The notes: generated by a model not told the origin, from the letters alone. Counted from the first letter of the stretch, positions 1 through 8,201 are shown. The stretch is 64,000 nucleotides of DNA from Halorussus aquaticus (GCF_024218795.1 NZ_CP100400.1:3162001-3226000); one strand, 5' to 3'. A program made the numbers and translations.

Positions 1-260
1 AGAACCTCTCCGCGGCCGAGCAGGAGGTGTTCCGCGAGATACTGACCGCAGAGACGACCCCGGTCTATCAGCAGTCCGGCGTCCTCGACGGACTGACTCG
101 GAAGGTCGTCACGTACCGCGGCGGGCGGTACGAGACCTCCCGTCAGTTCGAGTCGGACTGCTTCGGCGCGGGGGAGACTTACGCCTTCCTCGGTGGAGTT
201 GTCGCGCTCCTCGGGGGACTCGTCGCCGGCGGCGCGTACGGGTGGCGTCGCCGGCGCTGA
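1..260 (+). CDS. C-terminal end of a membrane-anchored haloarchaeal protein (5' partial)
   Basis: The reading frame is open from the left edge and ends in TGA at 258-260, so the start lies outside the window. About 85 residues are visible: a soluble stretch that includes a YRGGRYETS segment, then one hydrophobic helix rich in Gly, Ala and Leu, and a final run of four arginines. This is the usual layout of an exported haloarchaeal protein held by a C-terminal membrane anchor with a cytoplasmic Arg tail. The soluble part resembles small uncharacterised haloarchaeal domains (possibly DUF7979), but I cannot confirm the family. No function is assigned. Confidence 0.7.
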   Translation, partial: NLSAAEQEVFREILTAETTPVYQQSGVLDGLTRKVVTYRGGRYETSRQFESDCFGAGETYAFLGGVVALLGGLVAGGAYGWRRRR

Positions 261-434
261 CACTGGCTATCGCGCAGAAAATCCGAAATCGACTGACCGC
301 CCCGCAGTGAGAGGCACAGGAGGGAGGGCGGCGGCGTACGGACACGGGGTGCGGGGAGTTCGGCGGTGGTGGAGGGCCGAAGCGGGGCGGTACACTACTG
401 CCTACGGTCCCGTATATCAAATACTTCCCGTAAG

Positions 435-452
435 CTAAAAACTCCGTTTTAG
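435..452. terminator. Bidirectional T-tract terminator between convergent genes
   Basis: An inverted repeat CTAAAA/TTTTAG sits in the 230-bp gap between two convergent genes. It gives a T-tract on each strand, which fits the oligo-T termination used by archaeal RNA polymerase. Nothing else is recognisable between 261 and 489. Confidence 0.45.
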
Positions 453-489
453 TTACCGGCGACAGTGCGTATTCATCGCCATTGGCGGC

Positions 490-1137
490 TCATTCGCTTC
501 GATTCGCGTAGTACCACCACGCGAACCCCAGCGCGATGACGAGCGCACCGCCAGCGAAGAAGACGAGACCCGGCGGCACGGCGTTGGCCGCGGCGTCGGC
601 GGTCTGTTGGGCCGCGTCGGTCGATTGGACCGTCATCCCGCCGCCTCCGGTTTCCGTGGCGGTGTCCCCGCCGGAGGCACCGAAGAGCGAACCGACCCCG
701 TCGCCGAACGCCTGCTGGACCGCGACGCTCAGGAGACCGAGCGCGCCGAACGCGCCCAGCAGGCGCGAGAGGGCGGCTTTCAGTCCGGTGGCCTTCTCTT
801 CGTTACCGGCGAACACGACCAGCGGTCGGTCGGCGGGCGCGTACACCTTCATCTCGCGGCCCTTCTCGGAGTACACGGTGTCCACGACCTGTATCACGTC
901 GGCGTCCTCCAGTTTTTCGAGGTGATACTGGGTGTTCTGCAACGACGTGTCGATGGTGTCGGCGAGCGCGGAGGGCGTCGCGGGGTCCTCGTGGAGGGCC
1001 GCCAGCAGCTCGCGGGCCGTCCCCGAGGAGAGCGCCCCGAGCAGGTCGTCGGCGTCGTCGCTATCGACGCCGATGACCCTCGGTTCGGCGGACTGCGGGG
1101 CGGTCGCGTCCGAGGTGGAGGGGAGGAGGTCAGCCAT
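490..1137 (-). CDS. Winged-helix (ArsR-like) regulator with C-terminal membrane segments
   Basis: The N-terminal half (about residues 25-105) is a winged helix of the ArsR/DUF7343 type common in haloarchaea. It contains LLGALSSGTARELLAAL followed by LADTIDTSLQNTQYHLEKL as the recognition region. The C-terminal half has one hydrophobic segment near residues 125-140, a Gly/Thr-rich linker, and a clear transmembrane helix ending in WWYYANRSE. The start chosen is the ATG at 1135-1137; a longer frame exists upstream, but its 13 extra residues are not like the family. The protein probably binds DNA while tethered to the membrane. Its targets are unknown and there is no operon partner. Confidence 0.8.
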   Translation of the reverse strand: MADLLPSTSDATAPQSAEPRVIGVDSDDADDLLGALSSGTARELLAALHEDPATPSALADTIDTSLQNTQYHLEKLEDADVIQVVDTVYSEKGREMKVYAPADRPLVVFAGNEEKATGLKAALSRLLGAFGALGLLSVAVQQAFGDGVGSLFGASGGDTATETGGGGMTVQSTDAAQQTADAAANAVPPGLVFFAGGALVIALGFAWWYYANRSE

Positions 1138-1232
1138 AGGTCTCCGTTGCCACCCCTCTCCCATCAACTTTGCCACCGTTCGGCGCGTCGAGCGTCGAAA
1201 CGAATTTGGTCAGTCAACCGAATGGAACGCAC

Positions 1233-1367
1233 ATGGACTTCATCTACAACAACCCCATGGTGGTCGGCTTCGTCGTGCTGCTGCTCGGTTTCGTCTTCTT
1301 CATGTACCTGTTCATCCGCCGGACCGTCACGGGGTTCCGAGAGGGCGTCCAAAACGGTCGACAGTAG
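1233..1367 (+). CDS. Small single-helix membrane protein, 44 aa
   Basis: The frame begins at the ATG at 1233 and encodes a short N-terminus, one hydrophobic helix (about residues 9-28) and a basic tail after FIRR. It is divergent from the regulator at 490-1137. Conserved haloarchaeal proteins of this size and shape exist (possibly DUF7859), but the function is unknown. A longer reading frame starting at 1170 was not used because its extra residues look untranslated. Confidence 0.6.
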   Translation: MDFIYNNPMVVGFVVLLLGFVFFMYLFIRRTVTGFREGVQNGRQ

Positions 1368-1388
1368 TCGCACCGCGCTCCGCCGCCC

Positions 1389-2411
1389 TCACGCTTCGAC
1401 CGCGTCGCCGATGCGCTCGGCGGCGTCCGCGATGTCGTCGCGGTCCACGTCCCAGTGAGTGCAGAAGCGCGCCACGTGCGTATCGAACTGGGTTCCGAGA
1501 ACGCCCGCGTCCTCGCAGGCGTCGAGGAACTCGTCGGCGGTCAGGCCGGTCGCCTCGGTGTTCACGAGGACGATGTTCGTCTCGGGGTCCTGCACCGACA
1601 GGCCCTCGACTCCGGCGAGTCGCTCGGCCAGCAGTCGGGCGTTGTCGTGGTCCTCCGAGAGGCGCTCGACGTTTTCGAGCGCCAGTAGACCCGGCGCGGC
1701 GACGATTCCGGCCTGCCGCATCCCGCCGCCGAACAGTTTCCGGTTGCGCCGGGCGCGTTCGACGAACGCCTCGCTCCCGGCCAGCATCGACCCGACCGGC
1801 GCGCCGAGTCCCTTCGAGAGGCAGAACATCACCGAATCGACGTTCTCGGTCACGCGTTCGACCGGCACCTCGTGAGCCACGGCCGCGTTGCAGACCCGCG
1901 CGCCGTCGAGGTGGACCGGGACGCCGAGGTCGCGAGCGGCCTCCGCCGCGGCGTCGATTCTCTCCGGTGCGACGGCGACGCCGCCCTTGCTGTTGTGCGT
2001 GTTTTCGAGCGTGAGCAGTCCGGTTCCCGGTCGGTGGAGGTCCTCCTCGACGTACTCCTCGCGGACCTGCTCGGGGGTCGGAACGCCGCGTTCGCCGCCG
2101 TCGAGCGTCCGGACCTGCAGGGTCGATAGCTGGGCCATCCCGCCGAGTTCCCACTTGACGACGTGGCTCTCGCGCTCGGTCAGCACCTCCTGTCCGCGTT
2201 CGGTGTGGGTCCGGACCGCGACCTGATTGCCCATCGTGCCGGTCGGGACGTAGAGGGCGTCCTCCATGCCCACGAGGTCGGCCGCCCTCGCTTCCAGTTC
2301 GTTGACGGTCGGGTCTTCGCCGTACACGTCGTCGCCCACGTCGGCGTCCCGGGCGGCGTCACGCATCGCCTCGTCCGGTGTCGTCACGGTGTCGCTCCGC
2401 AGGTCTATCAT
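1389..2411 (-). CDS. ltaE: Low-specificity L-threonine aldolase, PLP enzyme
   Basis: Fold type I PLP enzyme that cleaves L-threonine or L-allo-threonine to glycine and acetaldehyde in the cytoplasm. The start MIDLRSDTVTTPDEAMR is the typical aldolase N-terminus. Further hallmarks are GDDVYGEDPTVNELE, ENTHNSKGG, HLDGARVCNAAV and the PLP-lysine region FCLSKGLGAPVGS. Length (340 aa) is normal. The ATG at 2409-2411 is chosen over an upstream in-frame ATG because the family begins exactly here. It is convergent with the small membrane protein gene, with about 20 bp between stops. Confidence 0.93.
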   Translation of the reverse strand: MIDLRSDTVTTPDEAMRDAARDADVGDDVYGEDPTVNELEARAADLVGMEDALYVPTGTMGNQVAVRTHTERGQEVLTERESHVVKWELGGMAQLSTLQVRTLDGGERGVPTPEQVREEYVEEDLHRPGTGLLTLENTHNSKGGVAVAPERIDAAAEAARDLGVPVHLDGARVCNAAVAHEVPVERVTENVDSVMFCLSKGLGAPVGSMLAGSEAFVERARRNRKLFGGGMRQAGIVAAPGLLALENVERLSEDHDNARLLAERLAGVEGLSVQDPETNIVLVNTEATGLTADEFLDACEDAGVLGTQFDTHVARFCTHWDVDRDDIADAAERIGDAVEA

Positions 2412-2550
2412 GTCCGTCCCTTGCCCGCGGCGGGTCAAATACCCCGCGGTGGCGTGTCAGTTCTGCCGCTGCTGGTCGGTGGCGGGTCCAGTGTGGCGAT
2501 TCAGACCGTGGACCGAAAGCGGTTTCCCGGTTTCGTCAACATTTGCCTGT

Positions 2551-3654
2551 ATGGACCCCCGAGTCAGAGAGCACGCCGAAATCGTCGTGGACCACTCTAC
2601 CGAAATCGAGGCCGGTGACAACGTCGTCGTCAGCGCTTCCTCGGCGGCGGAAGACCTGACGCTCGCGCTCTGTGAGACCATCGGCGAACGGGGTGGGCTT
2701 CCGTTCCACGTCTCGTTCCGCAACGACCGGACGCGCGCGGCGTTCCTCGGAGGCGTCTCGCCCGAGGACGTCGATACGCCCGACCACGAACTCGCGCTGG
2801 CGGAGGCCGCCGACGTGTGGATTCACGTCCGCGCCCACGACAACGTCGCCGAGATGAGCGCGGTTGAGAGCGACACCATGGCGGCCTACCGCAAGGCCCA
2901 ACTCCCCGTCCGCGAGGAGATTCTCGACACGACGTGGGTCCTCACCCAGTACCCCGCGCCCGCCGACGCGCAGAACGCCGAGATGAGTACCGAGGAGTAC
3001 GAGGAGTTCGTCTGGTCGGCCATCGGCAAGGACTGGGCGGCCCAGAAGGCCCATCAGGAGGAGATGGTGGAGATTCTCGACGCGGGCGAGGAGGTCCGCA
3101 TCGTCTCGGGCGAGACGACCGACCTCACCATGAGCATCGAGGGGATGACCACCATCAACGACCACGCGAAGAACAATCTCCCCGGCGGCGAGGTGTTCAC
3201 CGCGCCGGTCGCCGACTCCGTGGAGGGCGAAGTGCTGTTCGACAAGCCGCTCATCCACGAGGGTCACGAGGTCGAGGACGGCTACCTCCGGTTCGAGGGC
3301 GGCGAGGTCGTCGAGTACGGCGCCAGCAAGAACGAGGACGTGCTGGGGCAGGTCCTCGACACCGACGAGGGCGCTCGCCGACTCGGGGAACTCGGCATCG
3401 GGATGAACCGCGACATCGACCGGTTCACCTACAACATGCTGTTCGACGAGAAGATGGGCGACACCATCCACCTCGCGGTCGGCCGCGCGTACGACGAGTG
3501 CCTGCCCGAGGGCGAGACGGGCAACGAGAGCGCGGTCCACGTGGACATGATTGTGGACATGAGCGAGGACTCCTACATCGAAGTCGACGGCGAAGTCGTC
3601 CAGCGAAACGGGACGTTCCGATTCGAGGACGGGTTCGAGGAGAGCGAGGCCTGA
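2551..3654 (+). CDS. M29-family metallo-aminopeptidase
   Basis: Cytoplasmic leucyl-type aminopeptidase of the thermophilic M29 (AmpS/PepS) family, which removes N-terminal residues using two divalent metals. It runs from MDPRVREHAEIVV to FEESEA (367 aa, normal length). Conserved family blocks include the GETTDLTMSIEG region, LGIGMNRDIDRFT, GDTIHLAVGRAYDE and a late HVDMIVDM block carrying His/Asp metal ligands. The ATG at 2551 gives the canonical N-terminus. The last 44 bases of the gene, with the stop, are duplicated 169 bp downstream (see the repeat entries); the protein itself looks intact. Confidence 0.9.
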   Translation: MDPRVREHAEIVVDHSTEIEAGDNVVVSASSAAEDLTLALCETIGERGGLPFHVSFRNDRTRAAFLGGVSPEDVDTPDHELALAEAADVWIHVRAHDNVAEMSAVESDTMAAYRKAQLPVREEILDTTWVLTQYPAPADAQNAEMSTEEYEEFVWSAIGKDWAAQKAHQEEMVEILDAGEEVRIVSGETTDLTMSIEGMTTINDHAKNNLPGGEVFTAPVADSVEGEVLFDKPLIHEGHEVEDGYLRFEGGEVVEYGASKNEDVLGQVLDTDEGARRLGELGIGMNRDIDRFTYNMLFDEKMGDTIHLAVGRAYDECLPEGETGNESAVHVDMIVDMSEDSYIEVDGEVVQRNGTFRFEDGFEESEA

Positions 3655-3737
3655 GCGGAGCGAAGGCCTCGAACCGGAGCGGGGAGCGAAGCGACCCGCG
3701 GAGACGTAGGGTTCTTTTTCGTCGACGTTTTTCGAGG
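3611..3737. repeat. Direct repeat copy 1: aminopeptidase tail plus tandem hairpins and T-tract
   Basis: This 127-bp unit recurs at 3780-3906 with two mismatches that I can see. It contains the last coding bases of the aminopeptidase and its stop, then two hairpins. The first is 3646-3670 (GAGGCCT stem, loop GAGCGGAGCGA) and the second 3679-3699 (GCGGG stem, loop GAGCGAAGCGA). The two 11-nt loops differ at one base. A T5 tract at 3715-3719 and the arm GTCGACGTTTTTCGAGG follow. Confidence 0.92.
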
Positions 3738-3779
3738 AGAGTCGCCGAAGGCGAGTCGACGAGGAAAAAGGTCGGACGC

Positions 3780-3906
3780 GGACGTTCCGATTCGAGGACG
3801 GTTTCGAGGAGAGCGAGGCCTGAGCAGAGCGAAGGCCTCGAACCGGAGCGGGGAGCGAAGCGACCCGCGGAGACGTAGGGTTCTTTTTCGTCGACGTTTT
3901 TCGAGG
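3780..3906. repeat. Direct repeat copy 2: duplicated gene tail, stop, hairpins and T-tract
   Basis: This is the second copy of 3611-3737, offset by 169 bp. It carries a dead copy of the aminopeptidase C-terminal codons (stop equivalent at 3821-3823), which cannot be translated because no start precedes it. Between the copies (3738-3779) lies the right half of an imperfect palindrome, including hairpin TCGCC-GAA-GGCGA and an A5 tract followed by GGTCGGA. From 3907 to 4166 I see no gene, only increasingly AT-rich promoter-like DNA. Confidence 0.92.
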
Positions 3907-4166
3907 GCTGAGCGTTCGTCTTCTTCGCGAGTACGTCCGACGAACCCCGATCCCCTTTTAAACCACCACCGACGCCGAGAACGTGGCGAAGATACCGAAC
4001 CGATGTAGTCGGCCTGAACACCCTCGCAACGACGGAGAATCACCGTACGGCTTCGGGGATATTTGTCACAGCCCCATATTATTTCAATTTACTTTGAACG
4101 ATATCTAACCGTGTGTCGGTTTTCGTGCGCCTCGGCCGTAAGATTTCTCTACTTAGCTTACATTGC

Positions 4167-4175
4167 AATTTAAGT
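4167..4175 (+). promoter_or_regulatory. TATA box for the zinc-ribbon gene
   Basis: TTTAAG in an AT-rich patch lies about 28 bp upstream of the GTG at 4200. This is the spacing of a leaderless haloarchaeal promoter, and it is the main reason for choosing the GTG start. Confidence 0.5.
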
Positions 4176-4199
4176 GTTTGGGCCATAGACTCACACCTC

Positions 4200-4349
4200 G
4201 TGACGAAGGTATCGTGTCCCGACTGTGGTCGCAGTATCGCTATGCACGAACTCGAAACTCGAACCGTTGCCCAACGCAACGACTTCCAGACCAACTACAG
4301 ATGCCCGTTCTGCCGGTCTGACATAAACGACGTAGGCGACCTCTTCTGA
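4200..4349 (+). CDS. Small zinc-ribbon protein, 49 aa
   Basis: Two CxxC knuckles, CPDCGRS near the N-terminus and CPFCRSD near the C-terminus, are spaced as in one zinc ribbon. The protein is otherwise featureless. The GTG at 4200 is preferred over an upstream in-frame ATG (4113), because a TATA box lies inside the longer frame and the extra residues are unlike zinc-ribbon proteins. Such small CPxCG proteins are abundant in haloarchaea, usually with unknown roles. It is convergent with the exchanger gene. Confidence 0.55.
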   Translation: MTKVSCPDCGRSIAMHELETRTVAQRNDFQTNYRCPFCRSDINDVGDLF

Positions 4350-4548
4350 ACGGCGGGCTGATTTACTCCTCTCAGAAACCGACGACGGTCCATCACCGGA
4401 GTCGACCCATCTCCGGTCGAGAGCGTAGAGTCCGTCTACTGCTTTCCGTGACGATATTCCTCCGGAGCGGAGCGCCGCGACGAGTCGCTCGTCCGGTCGC
4501 CGACCGTCCGGTAATGACCGACGAAGTCACTCCGTCGGCGCAGCGGTG

Positions 4549-5898
4549 TCAGTCCGCGTGTTCCGTCCGGCCGGTGCCGATTCCTATCGCACTCCGAGCG
4601 TTCGAGACGCTTCGCTGGAGGAGTTCGCGGACACCGTCGCGACGTTTGACGAACAACCCGACGCCGAGGACGACGTAGACCGCGGTGTAGGCGTAGAGAA
4701 TCGAGATACTGATCGTCGAGGCAGTTGCTTCAGCGTAGGTTCGAATCACGTAGAACTCCGCGAGAACTTGCGTAGCGAACAGGACGAGTAGCACGAGGGC
4801 CTCGCGAGTGCTGATCTCGAGGTTCGTCAGGATAGCGATGGCGAAGAGGCTCTGTGCGGCGGTGATCCAGATCTCCGCCGCCTGCTTCGAATCGAACGAG
4901 AGCGTCCCGATAGCGCCGGCAGAGATGGAGTAGACGATGGCGAGGGTGCCGATGAGCAACGTCCACTGATTGAGCTTCGAAGAGATGAGCGCGTTGAAAC
5001 CGGCGGTCGAGCGCGCCTTGTTCACCAAGTAGGCGACGACGATGAGTTCTGGACTCTCCGAGGCGAGCGGTGCGAGCCACTGAATCATGAAGAACTCGGG
5101 GATGCCGTACTGGAGGCCCAACTGCTCCAGTCCCTCGGCGAACGGGTGGACGGCAGTGAAGATTATCGCCCCCGAGAACGCGAAGCCGAAGAGGATGAAC
5201 GCAATTCGGGGGACCTTCGAGTACTGTTGGAAGTAGGCCGGAACGCCGATGTGTTCCTCGGAGTGCTCGACGTCACCGCGAATGACGACGAGGATGTACA
5301 GCACGAACAGTCCGACGAGGAAGAGCGTATCGAGCGGCCCGATACCGCCACTGAGCGGGATGAAAAACGCGTACGCCGTCGCGACGAGGAGGAACGTAAT
5401 CTCGGTCGCGATTCCCGGGTCGAGCGTGACCGCGTCAGTGAGGAATCCCGACCGGTACTCGACCGCCGGGTCGTCGGTGCGCTTCGCGCGGTAGATGGTA
5501 AACAGTGCGATGCCCGACCAACCGAGACCGATGAGAATGCGGTTCGCACCCGTCATGTTGGCCACCGCGAGGTTGGCGGCTTCAGTGGAGCCAGCACCGG
5601 CCTCCCACGCGTAGAGCGCGTCGACGGCGTACTCGGGGGCCACGGCCAGCACCGCCAGCACCGCGATGGCGAACGCCTGTGGAACGTCCTTCTCGGCGGT
5701 TTCGGCCGCCCACGCGAGCAGGAACGCCGCACCCACGATTGCGAGACCACCGACGAGGACGGCCATACCGGCCGTGATGTTCTCGCCCGGATGCACGGTT
5801 CCGTATCCACCAGACGCGACGAACGTCCCTATCCACGGGACTGTCAACAGCAGGGCGACGGCGACCGCGACGAGTGGGTGGCGAAACCTATCGAGCAC
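4549..5898 (-). CDS. Sodium/calcium exchanger-family membrane protein
   Basis: Polytopic membrane protein of 449 aa with about 11 hydrophobic segments and the two inverted alpha-repeats of the Ca2+/cation antiporter superfamily. Repeat 1 is around APEYAVDALYAWEAG followed by NMTGANRILIGLGWSG. Repeat 2 is around PLASESPELIVVAYLV followed by ISSKLNQWTLLIGTLA. The acidic residues in these repeats bind the cation. It probably exports Ca2+ or another cation in exchange for Na+ or H+ across the cytoplasmic membrane. A TATA-like CATAAGAGG about 30 bp upstream suits a nearly leaderless transcript from the ATG at 5896-5898. Confidence 0.85.
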   Translation of the reverse strand: MLDRFRHPLVAVAVALLLTVPWIGTFVASGGYGTVHPGENITAGMAVLVGGLAIVGAAFLLAWAAETAEKDVPQAFAIAVLAVLAVAPEYAVDALYAWEAGAGSTEAANLAVANMTGANRILIGLGWSGIALFTIYRAKRTDDPAVEYRSGFLTDAVTLDPGIATEITFLLVATAYAFFIPLSGGIGPLDTLFLVGLFVLYILVVIRGDVEHSEEHIGVPAYFQQYSKVPRIAFILFGFAFSGAIIFTAVHPFAEGLEQLGLQYGIPEFFMIQWLAPLASESPELIVVAYLVNKARSTAGFNALISSKLNQWTLLIGTLAIVYSISAGAIGTLSFDSKQAAEIWITAAQSLFAIAILTNLEISTREALVLLVLFATQVLAEFYVIRTYAEATASTISISILYAYTAVYVVLGVGLFVKRRDGVRELLQRSVSNARSAIGIGTGRTEHAD

Positions 5899-5990
5899 TA
5901 GTTCGTCAATGGTGAGTCGGACACCTACCTCTTATGCCCGTCGTCTCTCCGGCCCAGACCGTCCTCGGTAGATGCCATTACAGTGAGACG

Positions 5991-6000
5991 AACATATAAA
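5991..6000 (+). promoter_or_regulatory. TATA box for P5C dehydrogenase
   Basis: CATATAAA lies centred about 28 bp before the GTG at 6024. It is too close to an earlier in-frame GTG at 6009, so it argues for leaderless translation from 6024. Confidence 0.6.
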
Positions 6001-6023
6001 CGCGCCAAGTGCCTTATAGACCC

Positions 6024-7604
6024 GTGCACTCCGAAGAGTTCGAGAACGAACTGACGCTTCTCACCCATCAACAGAACGGAAACGAGGACGAGTTCCACGA
6101 GGCCTACGAGGCGGCGGTGGAATCAGTGAAGGCCGATTTAGGAGCGTACCACGGGCTACGCATCGACGGCAGTCACGTCGACGCCGCCGACCGATTCGAA
6201 GTGACGAGTCCGGGGGACTTCGACCTCGAAATCGGCGAGTTCGCCGCGGGCGGCGAATCGGAGGTCGACGCCGCAGTGAGCGCCGCCTCGGCGGCGTTCC
6301 CCGAGTGGGAACACCGCGATATCGAGGCGCGCACCGAGGTGTTCCGGACCGCTGCCGACCGCATGCGGGACCGAAAGTTCGAGTTGGCGGCGACGCTGTC
6401 GCTCGAAAACGGGAAGAACCGGACCGAGGCGATGGCCGACGTCGACGAGGCCATCGACTTCCTCCGGTTCTACAGTCGGGAACTAGAGCGCTCCGACGGC
6501 TATCGGTTCGATACCGGCCAACCGACGCCGCATCAGCACACCACGAACCTGCTACGCCCGTACGGTGTCTTCGCGGTCGTGGCTCCGTTCAACTTCCCGT
6601 TGGCCATCCTCGCCGGAATGACTACCGGCGCGATGGTCACCGGAAACACCGTCGTCGCCAAACCCGCGAGCGCGACGCCGCTGATCGCACACAAGTTCGC
6701 GGATGTTCTCGCCGACGCGGGCCTCCCGGACGGGGTGTTCAACTTGGTCACCGGGGGCGGGAGGGAACTCGGTCAGCCCCTCACTGAACACGAGGACGTC
6801 GCGGGTGTGGCGTTCACGGGGTCGCGCGAGGTCGGTCTCGGTATCGAGCGGACGTTCCGGGAGCAGGGCAAGCGCGGCCCCGTCATCGCCGAACTCGGGG
6901 GGAAGAATCCGGTCATCGTCAGCGACGAGGCCGACCTCGACGATGCAGTCAACGGGGTCGCGATGGGCGCGTTCTCGTTCAGCGGCCAGAAGTGTTCGGC
7001 GACCTCTCGCGTGTACGTCTACGAGGACGTCTTCGACGAGTTCACCGAGCGATTAGTAGAGGCGACCGAACAACTGGGCATCGGGCGCGGCGAACACCTC
7101 GATACCGTCGTCAACCCCGTCATCGACGACGGTGCGCTCGACCGATATCGGCGAATCACCGAGCGGGCGCGGACCGACGGGACGGTCCGGACGGGCGGGT
7201 CCGTCGTCGACGACGACCTGCCCGAAGGGCGATACGTCGAACCCACCGTCGTCACCGACATCCCTCACGAGCACGACCTCGCTCGAGAGGAGCACTTCCT
7301 CCCGTTCGTGACCGTTCACCCCGTGTCCGGCTTGCAGGAGGGCATCGCGAAGTCCAACGACAGCGAGTACGGCCTCTGCGCGGGCATCTTCTCGGAGGAC
7401 GACGAGGAGGTCGAACGCTGGTTCGACGGGGTCGAGTCCGGCATGTGCTACGCCAACCGAACTCAGAGCGCGACCACGGGAGCGCTCGTGCAGGCCCAGC
7501 CCTTCGGCGGCTGGAAGTTCTCGGGGACGACCGGCAAGTTCGCCGGCGGTTACTGGTACCTCCAGCAGTTCATGCGCGAGCAGAGCAGGACCCGCGTCGA
7601 GTAG
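6024..7604 (+). CDS. rocA: 1-pyrroline-5-carboxylate dehydrogenase (ALDH superfamily)
   Basis: Oxidises P5C/glutamate semialdehyde to glutamate with NAD(P)+, the second step of proline catabolism (and of arginine breakdown through ornithine). The ALDH core is complete: VAPFNFPLAILAGM, FTGSREVGLGI, the general base Glu290 in AELGGKNP, and the catalytic Cys324 in GQKCSATS. The C-terminal block ATTGALVQAQPFGGWKFSG followed by GKFAGGYWYLQQFMREQ is specific to P5C dehydrogenases among ALDHs. Length from this start is 526 aa. The upstream GTG at 6009 would add five residues. No proline dehydrogenase lies next to it. Confidence 0.85.
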   Translation: MHSEEFENELTLLTHQQNGNEDEFHEAYEAAVESVKADLGAYHGLRIDGSHVDAADRFEVTSPGDFDLEIGEFAAGGESEVDAAVSAASAAFPEWEHRDIEARTEVFRTAADRMRDRKFELAATLSLENGKNRTEAMADVDEAIDFLRFYSRELERSDGYRFDTGQPTPHQHTTNLLRPYGVFAVVAPFNFPLAILAGMTTGAMVTGNTVVAKPASATPLIAHKFADVLADAGLPDGVFNLVTGGGRELGQPLTEHEDVAGVAFTGSREVGLGIERTFREQGKRGPVIAELGGKNPVIVSDEADLDDAVNGVAMGAFSFSGQKCSATSRVYVYEDVFDEFTERLVEATEQLGIGRGEHLDTVVNPVIDDGALDRYRRITERARTDGTVRTGGSVVDDDLPEGRYVEPTVVTDIPHEHDLAREEHFLPFVTVHPVSGLQEGIAKSNDSEYGLCAGIFSEDDEEVERWFDGVESGMCYANRTQSATTGALVQAQPFGGWKFSGTTGKFAGGYWYLQQFMREQSRTRVE

Positions 7605-7945
7605 GCATGCATCTACTATTTCAGATTTTGAGGCGGGGTTCCAACACCCTTCCGTGACGCAGAGTCCGTGGGCGTTGCTGGAATCGACGGTAGCCTGCCG
7701 GTCTTGACCGCAACTCGAACGGACCAGTAATCGACTTCGGAGATAATCAGCATCGAAACTGAACAACCCACGCGTTGCACGGGCACGATGGGAGTGAGTA
7801 GACCTTCGGTTTACCAACGCCGAAAGGCGCTGCGCCCCTTTCGGAATTTGAACCAGAGCCAGACGTCCTCACTTCGTTGCGCGCGACTGGTAGGATTCAA
7901 ATCCCCCTGCGAGCCGGTTCGCTCGTCACTTCGTTCCTCGCTGTA
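7605..7945. other. Gene-free scar with tRNA-like fragments beside tRNA-Arg
   Basis: No credible gene is seen. Base composition is lower in GC than in the neighbours. The segment holds a 15-bp copy of the tRNA-Arg 3' end (7779-7793), a strong hairpin CCGAAAGG/CCTTTCGG at about 7820-7844, and two T-loop-like strings with TTCAAAT on opposite strands (about 7846-7856 and 7893-7904). It looks like the residue of integration and loss at a tRNA target. On the minus strand a short frame (VDSSNAHGLCVTEG) might be a decayed transposase tail, but I cannot show that. Confidence 0.45.
7779..7793 (-). repeat. Partial copy of tRNA-Arg 3' end (possible att remnant)
   Basis: ACGGGCACGATGGGA is identical to 7945-7959, the 3' acceptor and T-arm end of the tRNA gene on the minus strand. 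A 15-bp identity 166 bp away is not expected by chance. Archaeal integrases that target tRNA genes leave such 3' duplications. Confidence 0.6.
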
Positions 7946-8050
7946 CGGGCACGATGGGATTTGAACCCACGACCGTCGGATGTCTTCTCCGACCGGAGTG
8001 ACCGGCCGGAATAGAAGTCCGACGCTCTTTCCAGACTGAGCTACGTGCCC
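7946..8050 (-). tRNA. tRNA-Arg(TCT) with a 30-nt bulge-helix-bulge intron
   Basis: On the minus strand the sequence folds as GGGCACG acceptor, GCTC/GAGC D-arm, TCGGA/TCCGA anticodon stem, GTGGG-TTCAAAT-CCCAT T-arm and CGTGCCC, with G as discriminator; CCA is not encoded. The anticodon loop is CTTCTAA after removal of an intron at 7982-8011, inserted after position 37. The intron forms a 9-bp stem. A 4-bp CTTC/GAAG helix is flanked by two 3-nt bulges (TAT and ACA), the canonical motif for the archaeal splicing endonuclease. The mature tRNA is 75 nt and decodes AGA. Confidence 0.92.
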
Positions 8051-8201
8051 TCACCGATTTGTTCAGGCGGCCTCGGCAAAAGACCTTAGGATTTCACTCC
8101 CTGAATAGTTTCGGCTTCCACGGTCGCTGAGAGAACTGCGCCGTGGTTCCCCTGCTGTCGGCTACAGACTGAGTACCTGCGGTCCTCCGCTGAACATAGC
8201 G

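Noticed and set aside
7053-7817. 254-aa minus-strand frame reaching into the tRNA scar, with VTEGCWNPASKSE-like end
   Set aside because: Most of it is antisense to P5C dehydrogenase. The last part recalls transposase tails, but there is not enough sequence to call an insertion element.
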